Part shown: positions 60,631 through 64,000 of the stretch, one piece after another
How positions within the stretch are numbered: position 1 is the first letter of the stretch
How the letters are laid out: the number at the start of each line of letters is the position of its first letter
Assembly (NCBI GenBank): GCA_036320915.1
Contig: JAXBDG010000019.1
Location: forward strand, 868,001-932,000
Direction: 5' to 3'
Origin: Linnemannia elongata
Taxonomy: Eukaryota; Mortierellomycota; Mortierellomycetes; Mortierellales; Mortierellaceae
Length of the DNA: 64,000 nt
The notes under the pieces: generated by a model
Seen by the model: the letters and a program-made list of their open reading frames with translations, nothing else
The model's database searches: none
Told to the model about the DNA's origin: nothing
Translations under genes and position numbers: made by a program

Positions 60631-61790
60631 ATGTCATCACTCGCAAACCCCGTGAACTGGGTCCTCGCCGCCGTCTTGGGCTACATCTCCTACAACTACT
60701 TCACCGCCTCCGCCGCCCCTCCACCTCCAGCTCCCCGTCCAAAGCAAACCGCCCTCGTCTTCCGGGAATACACCCCTAAGGAGCTGGAACCCTTTAATGG
60801 ATCCACGCCTGAGACTAGAATCTTGATGGCCGTTAAGGGCAACGTTTATGATGTTACCCGTGGCAGGAACTTCTATGGCCCAGGTACAATACTATTCCAC
60901 TTTCACTCTATCTATTGCTTTTTTTTTGTTTGTTTGTGCGTTTGGAGGAGGAAAGAAGCTATTTCTCAGGGACCAGGATTGACGCAGGAGGGTTGACCCG
61001 CTCCGAGAGAATTCAGAAAGCAAGGAGACACAACCTTGCAGAAGGAGTGACCAGCCGGACACAAGGAGGTATATAATCAGGAAGAACGACGAAACTACAC
61101 TCGGAATGAATGTGCAACCGGGATGACAGAAACTGTCCTTGACCAAAGACTTGAATCAGATGCAACAAGCATCACTCACACTTCAGCAATAAGGTCGCCA
61201 TCGATAAGACGGGAAAGCCGATACAACAGCAGCGACTCAGGAACATAGTCAGTTGGCTGAATATCTCGATCATTCGAAAGAAAGGACTGCGCGTGCGCAT
61301 GGACTGGGTTGGACATTTACCCTTTCTATAAAAATGTACACGCAAAGAGAGAGGCGAACCGAACCATATATTTTTTGTTCCCATCCTGCCGAACACAGCT
61401 TCGATTTCGATTGCTTCATTCCTTCTTAACCTTCCAAGCAACACGTCATGCTGCCAGCGTCGGCTTATTATGATCATACGACCCTTTCATCCCAGCCAGC
61501 CGAGGCTGAAAACCCCTCCTCCTTCCTTCCTATCCTTTCACTAACACACATCCCACCTTCTTCCAACCCAACGATAAATAGACGGCCCATACGGAAACTT
61601 TGCAGGAAGAGACGCATCTCGCGGACTGGCCAAAAACTCGTTCGACAAGGAAATGCTCAGCCCCGTCGACGGACCCATCGATACCCTCGCCGACCTTGAT
61701 GAAGATGAGAAGGAGTCTCTGAACGACTGGGCTGGTCACTTTGAGGGCAAGTACCAGCTCGTTGGCAAGCTGATCGAGAACAAGGATTAG
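60631..61790 (+). CDS. Dap1/PGRMC-type membrane-associated heme protein (cytochrome b5-like fold)
   Basis: Two exons, 60631-60883 and 61582-61790, 153 codons, close to yeast Dap1 (152). An N-terminal hydrophobic anchor (WVLAAVLGYISYNYFTASAA) precedes a Pro-rich linker and the fold: REYTPKELEPFNG, RILMAVKGNVYDVTRGRNFY, then across the junction GPDGPYGNFAGRDASRGLAK and LNDWAGHFEGKYQLVGKL. The tyrosines of FYGPDGPY are where MAPR proteins bind heme. Dap1 and PGRMC1 support cytochrome P450 enzymes of sterol synthesis (Erg11) at the ER. The intron is 698 nt, long for this window. Confidence 0.94.
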
Positions 61791-61872
61791 AAAGATCTTT
61801 AGTTATCACTCTTATTCTTTGTATTTTCATTTTGTTTTTGTTTTTTTCATCTGTCACTTTTAAACCCCAATG

Positions 61873-61878
61873 AATAAA
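61873..61878 (+). terminator. candidate polyadenylation signal of the Dap1-like gene
   Basis: AATAAA lies about 83 bp after the stop codon, ahead of the convergent gene that ends at 62052. A consensus match only. Confidence 0.45.
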
Positions 61879-62051
61879 TAAGAGAACGCTTTAATTAGTG
61901 TAACTTGCAAAGAGCAGAGAAATTGTAGTAATGTTTCTTTCTAAAGAAGCTGGTGATGAGAGAAGATAGGAGAGGGAGGGGTATCTGACTGACGAATAAT
62001 TAATGTGAATAGGTAATATGAAGAAGAAAAAAAAAAGAGAAATGTCCTTCC

Positions 62052-64000
62052 TTACGGAGACATGACGGCGCCCATACTACCACGCCTCAAGTTCTCACTA
62101 CTCCCCCTCGAAACCAACTGTTGATCCTGCTCGGACACATTATGCCGTCCCAACACCAACGAACTAGTACTGGTCGACGCCTGTTGCATATTCATGAGCA
62201 TTGGACTGCCTGTCCTGGACATCGCTACTCCTGCAGCGGTACCGAAACGACCACTGCTGACACTGGGTCCGTGGCCAGTAGAGGATCCACTCTGGTACCC
62301 GGCTTCGCCTGCGGACTCTTGGCCGGCATCGATGGATGTCATAGCGCCACCGCCCGTTTCAAAGTTAATTCCGGAGAGGAGTCCGGTGGACCGCTGCTTG
62401 TACCGAGATCCGATTGTGGGTACTGCTGGGCTGCTGGAGTATTGTTGTTGTTGATGGTTGTGGTGGTGGTGACTCCTGTGAGATCTTGGAGATGAGGAGG
62501 AGGAAGACGAGAAGGGGATGGCGCTGGCGGATCGGAAGGGTTGGTTGGAGTACTGTTGCTGGTTGAATTGAACCTGCTGTTGCTGCTGTTGTTGTTGTTG
62601 TTGTTGCTGCTGGTATTGTTGAAACGCCTTGTGGTCAATGGACCCAGTAGTCGAATGGTTAGGAGGTCGGCGATCCATGTACCCCTCACCTTCGTCATCT
62701 CCGTCACCACCATCTGCACTCCACTCTTCCCGCTCGTCAGCAGAGGTCACAAAGCCCGAAGAGGCAAACCCAGAGTTGTGGATCTGGGTCTGTAACATGG
62801 CCGAGCCTAGGTTGAGTGTTGACGAGGGGGCGGATGAGGAGCCGTCCTGGTGTTGTAACTTGTAACGTGCCATGGGTGTCAGAAGTGGGCTTTGGCCTGA
62901 GGAATGGACCACAGTGTTGTAGCTGCGAGATGTTGACAGGAGTGAGGGCATGGGGACATCATCAGCCTCCTCTTCAGGGATCCAGCCTTGCTTCCATGTG
63001 CCTCCAGTAGCAGGCTGGTCGGGGGTGTTGATACTGTTGGAGATCGACGAGGTGCTGTTGTTGTTGTTGCTCCAGAGTCCCGACAAGTTGGTCGACGATG
63101 CAGTCCGAGCCGTCAGCTCAACTGAGCTCGTGGTCTGCTTCTGAAGCAGCGCAGTGTTGACTACACATCCATCAGCTCCAGTACCACTGCCACCGGGTCC
63201 CATCTTGCTGCCAAACAACGACTGCGAATCGCCCGAAAACCGCTTCTTGTTGATTCGGAAGAAATTGGGCTTGGTCTTGGGTGGACCCCGCTGCGCCGAT
63301 TGCGACGAATGTGAACGATGGAAACCCGTATCAAACATGCCCCCAGGTCCTGCTCCCGCTCCATTGCCAACAATGCCTCCAGCACCTCCCTCAGGGATAG
63401 TGTTCAGTCCGGAGGTCCCAAAGCTTCCAGCAGGGGTGCCACCATGGTGGCTCGTCATGCCTCCCATAGGCATTGTGTTTGTAGTACTCGAGTTGCCATC
63501 ATACCCAGCAATAGTAATCGCTTCAATCATCTCGCCAGGCTGGCCGTCCAACGGATCAAATCCTCCCCGGGGCTCCGGCCAGAGACGAGACGTGATCGAC
63601 CACCAGACCGATCGAGTGTGGTGGACCACCGAGAGGTAAAACACCTTGAGTCCAAAACTGCGCCCATACGTCGCTGTCGACCCTGCTGTACCAGATTCCA
63701 ACGCACTGTAGTCTGCATTCGAGGGTCCACTCGTCCGACGGAACCTACCAAAGAAGGGCAACCCTCCTCCACCACTGCCACCGCTATTAGACCCTCCAGG
63801 AGATGTAACTCCGCCAGCAGAACCCAGCCACCTCCGGACGGTAGGCCAAGTCTTGGAAGATCTCGACCGGTAGACCCAAAAGACGGCCAGGCCAAAGAGT
63901 ACAATCGCCAGCAGCATGAAATGGTTGTAGTTGTCGAGCATCCGTTCTGGATAGGTGTCCTCATGCGGTGCTTTGTGGTCCGGTGGTGGCAAGATCGACG
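62052..64000 (-). CDS. single-pass membrane protein, 3' part (5' end beyond the window)
   Basis: A frame of about 649 codons is open to the right edge and ends at TAA 62052-62054. No ATG lies before the membrane segment near the edge, so the true start is probably outside the window. The first part visible (HEDTYPERMLDNYNHF) leads into one hydrophobic helix (FMLLAIVLFGLAVFWVYRSR). The remaining 600 residues are rich in Gly, Ser, Gln and Asn, with a Gln run at plus-strand 62574-62612 (about 14 Gln) and His/Ser stretches. The basic residues after the helix suggest a large cytosolic low-complexity tail. The luminal or extracellular domain, which would reveal the family, is missing. Confidence 0.7.
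   Translation of the reverse strand, partial: SILPPPDHKAPHEDTYPERMLDNYNHFMLLAIVLFGLAVFWVYRSRSSKTWPTVRRWLGSAGGVTSPGGSNSGGSGGGGLPFFGRFRRTSGPSNADYSALESGTAGSTATYGRSFGLKVFYLSVVHHTRSVWWSITSRLWPEPRGGFDPLDGQPGEMIEAITIAGYDGNSSTTNTMPMGGMTSHHGGTPAGSFGTSGLNTIPEGGAGGIVGNGAGAGPGGMFDTGFHRSHSSQSAQRGPPKTKPNFFRINKKRFSGDSQSLFGSKMGPGGSGTGADGCVVNTALLQKQTTSSVELTARTASSTNLSGLWSNNNNSTSSISNSINTPDQPATGGTWKQGWIPEEEADDVPMPSLLSTSRSYNTVVHSSGQSPLLTPMARYKLQHQDGSSSAPSSTLNLGSAMLQTQIHNSGFASSGFVTSADEREEWSADGGDGDDEGEGYMDRRPPNHSTTGSIDHKAFQQYQQQQQQQQQQQQQVQFNQQQYSNQPFRSASAIPFSSSSSSSPRSHRSHHHHNHQQQQYSSSPAVPTIGSRYKQRSTGLLSGINFETGGGAMTSIDAGQESAGEAGYQSGSSTGHGPSVSSGRFGTAAGVAMSRTGSPMLMNMQQASTSTSSLVLGRHNVSEQDQQLVSRGSSENLRRGSMGAVMSP

Overview
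This is a 64 kb piece of a nuclear fungal chromosome. Genes are split by many short GT-AG introns, and long CT-rich, poly-A/T and (GA)n tracts lie between them. The gene set is eukaryotic and fungal: a Zn2Cys6 regulator, a bZIP factor, a Cnl2/NKP2-type kinetochore protein, an Hpc2/ubinuclein HIR subunit and a Dap1-type heme protein. Gene style and protein composition suggest an early-diverging fungus of the Mortierella group (Mortierellomycota). That placement is inference from general knowledge, not from a search. No prokaryotic operon, CRISPR array, rRNA or confident tRNA was seen.

Layout. 0-0.5 kb: a 160-bp direct repeat, one copy in an open frame running off the left edge. 1.4-3.7 kb: five-exon gene with a PD-(D/E)XK nuclease-like core. 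5.0-6.5 kb: four-TM membrane protein. 6.5-12.4 kb: gene-poor, with simple repeats and one decayed coding stretch. 12.4-16.2 kb: p24 cargo receptor and the Hsp90 co-chaperone STI1, transcribed divergently. 16.7-21.0 kb: aldo-keto reductase and a convergent alpha/beta hydrolase with a 1.1 kb intron. 21-27.5 kb: gene-poor, with one small three-exon gene. 27.5-30.0 kb: secreted GH5 glycosidase (endoglycoceramidase-like) with an R-type lectin tail. 30.2-38.1 kb: small mitochondrial-type protein, NSE1 RING subunit of SMC5/6, NKP2-like protein, PTRHD1-type peptidyl-tRNA hydrolase with a 23-nt microexon, and a Zn2Cys6 factor. 39.0-43.2 kb: F-box start and LRR end, both decayed, separated by a zinc-finger pseudogene and an 87-bp satellite. 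43.3-50.2 kb: LmbE/PIG-L-like protein and a bZIP factor. 53.5-58.2 kb: eight-exon Hpc2/ubinuclein gene. 60.6-64 kb: Dap1-like gene and the 3' part of a single-pass membrane protein gene.

Most genes are housekeeping (ER-Golgi traffic, Hsp90 folding, chromatin, DNA repair, kinetochore). The accessory regions are the left edge with the nuclease-like gene and the 39-43 kb graveyard. Exon boundaries were set by hand from splice signals plus reading-frame continuity and need transcript support. Nothing here was checked by database search.
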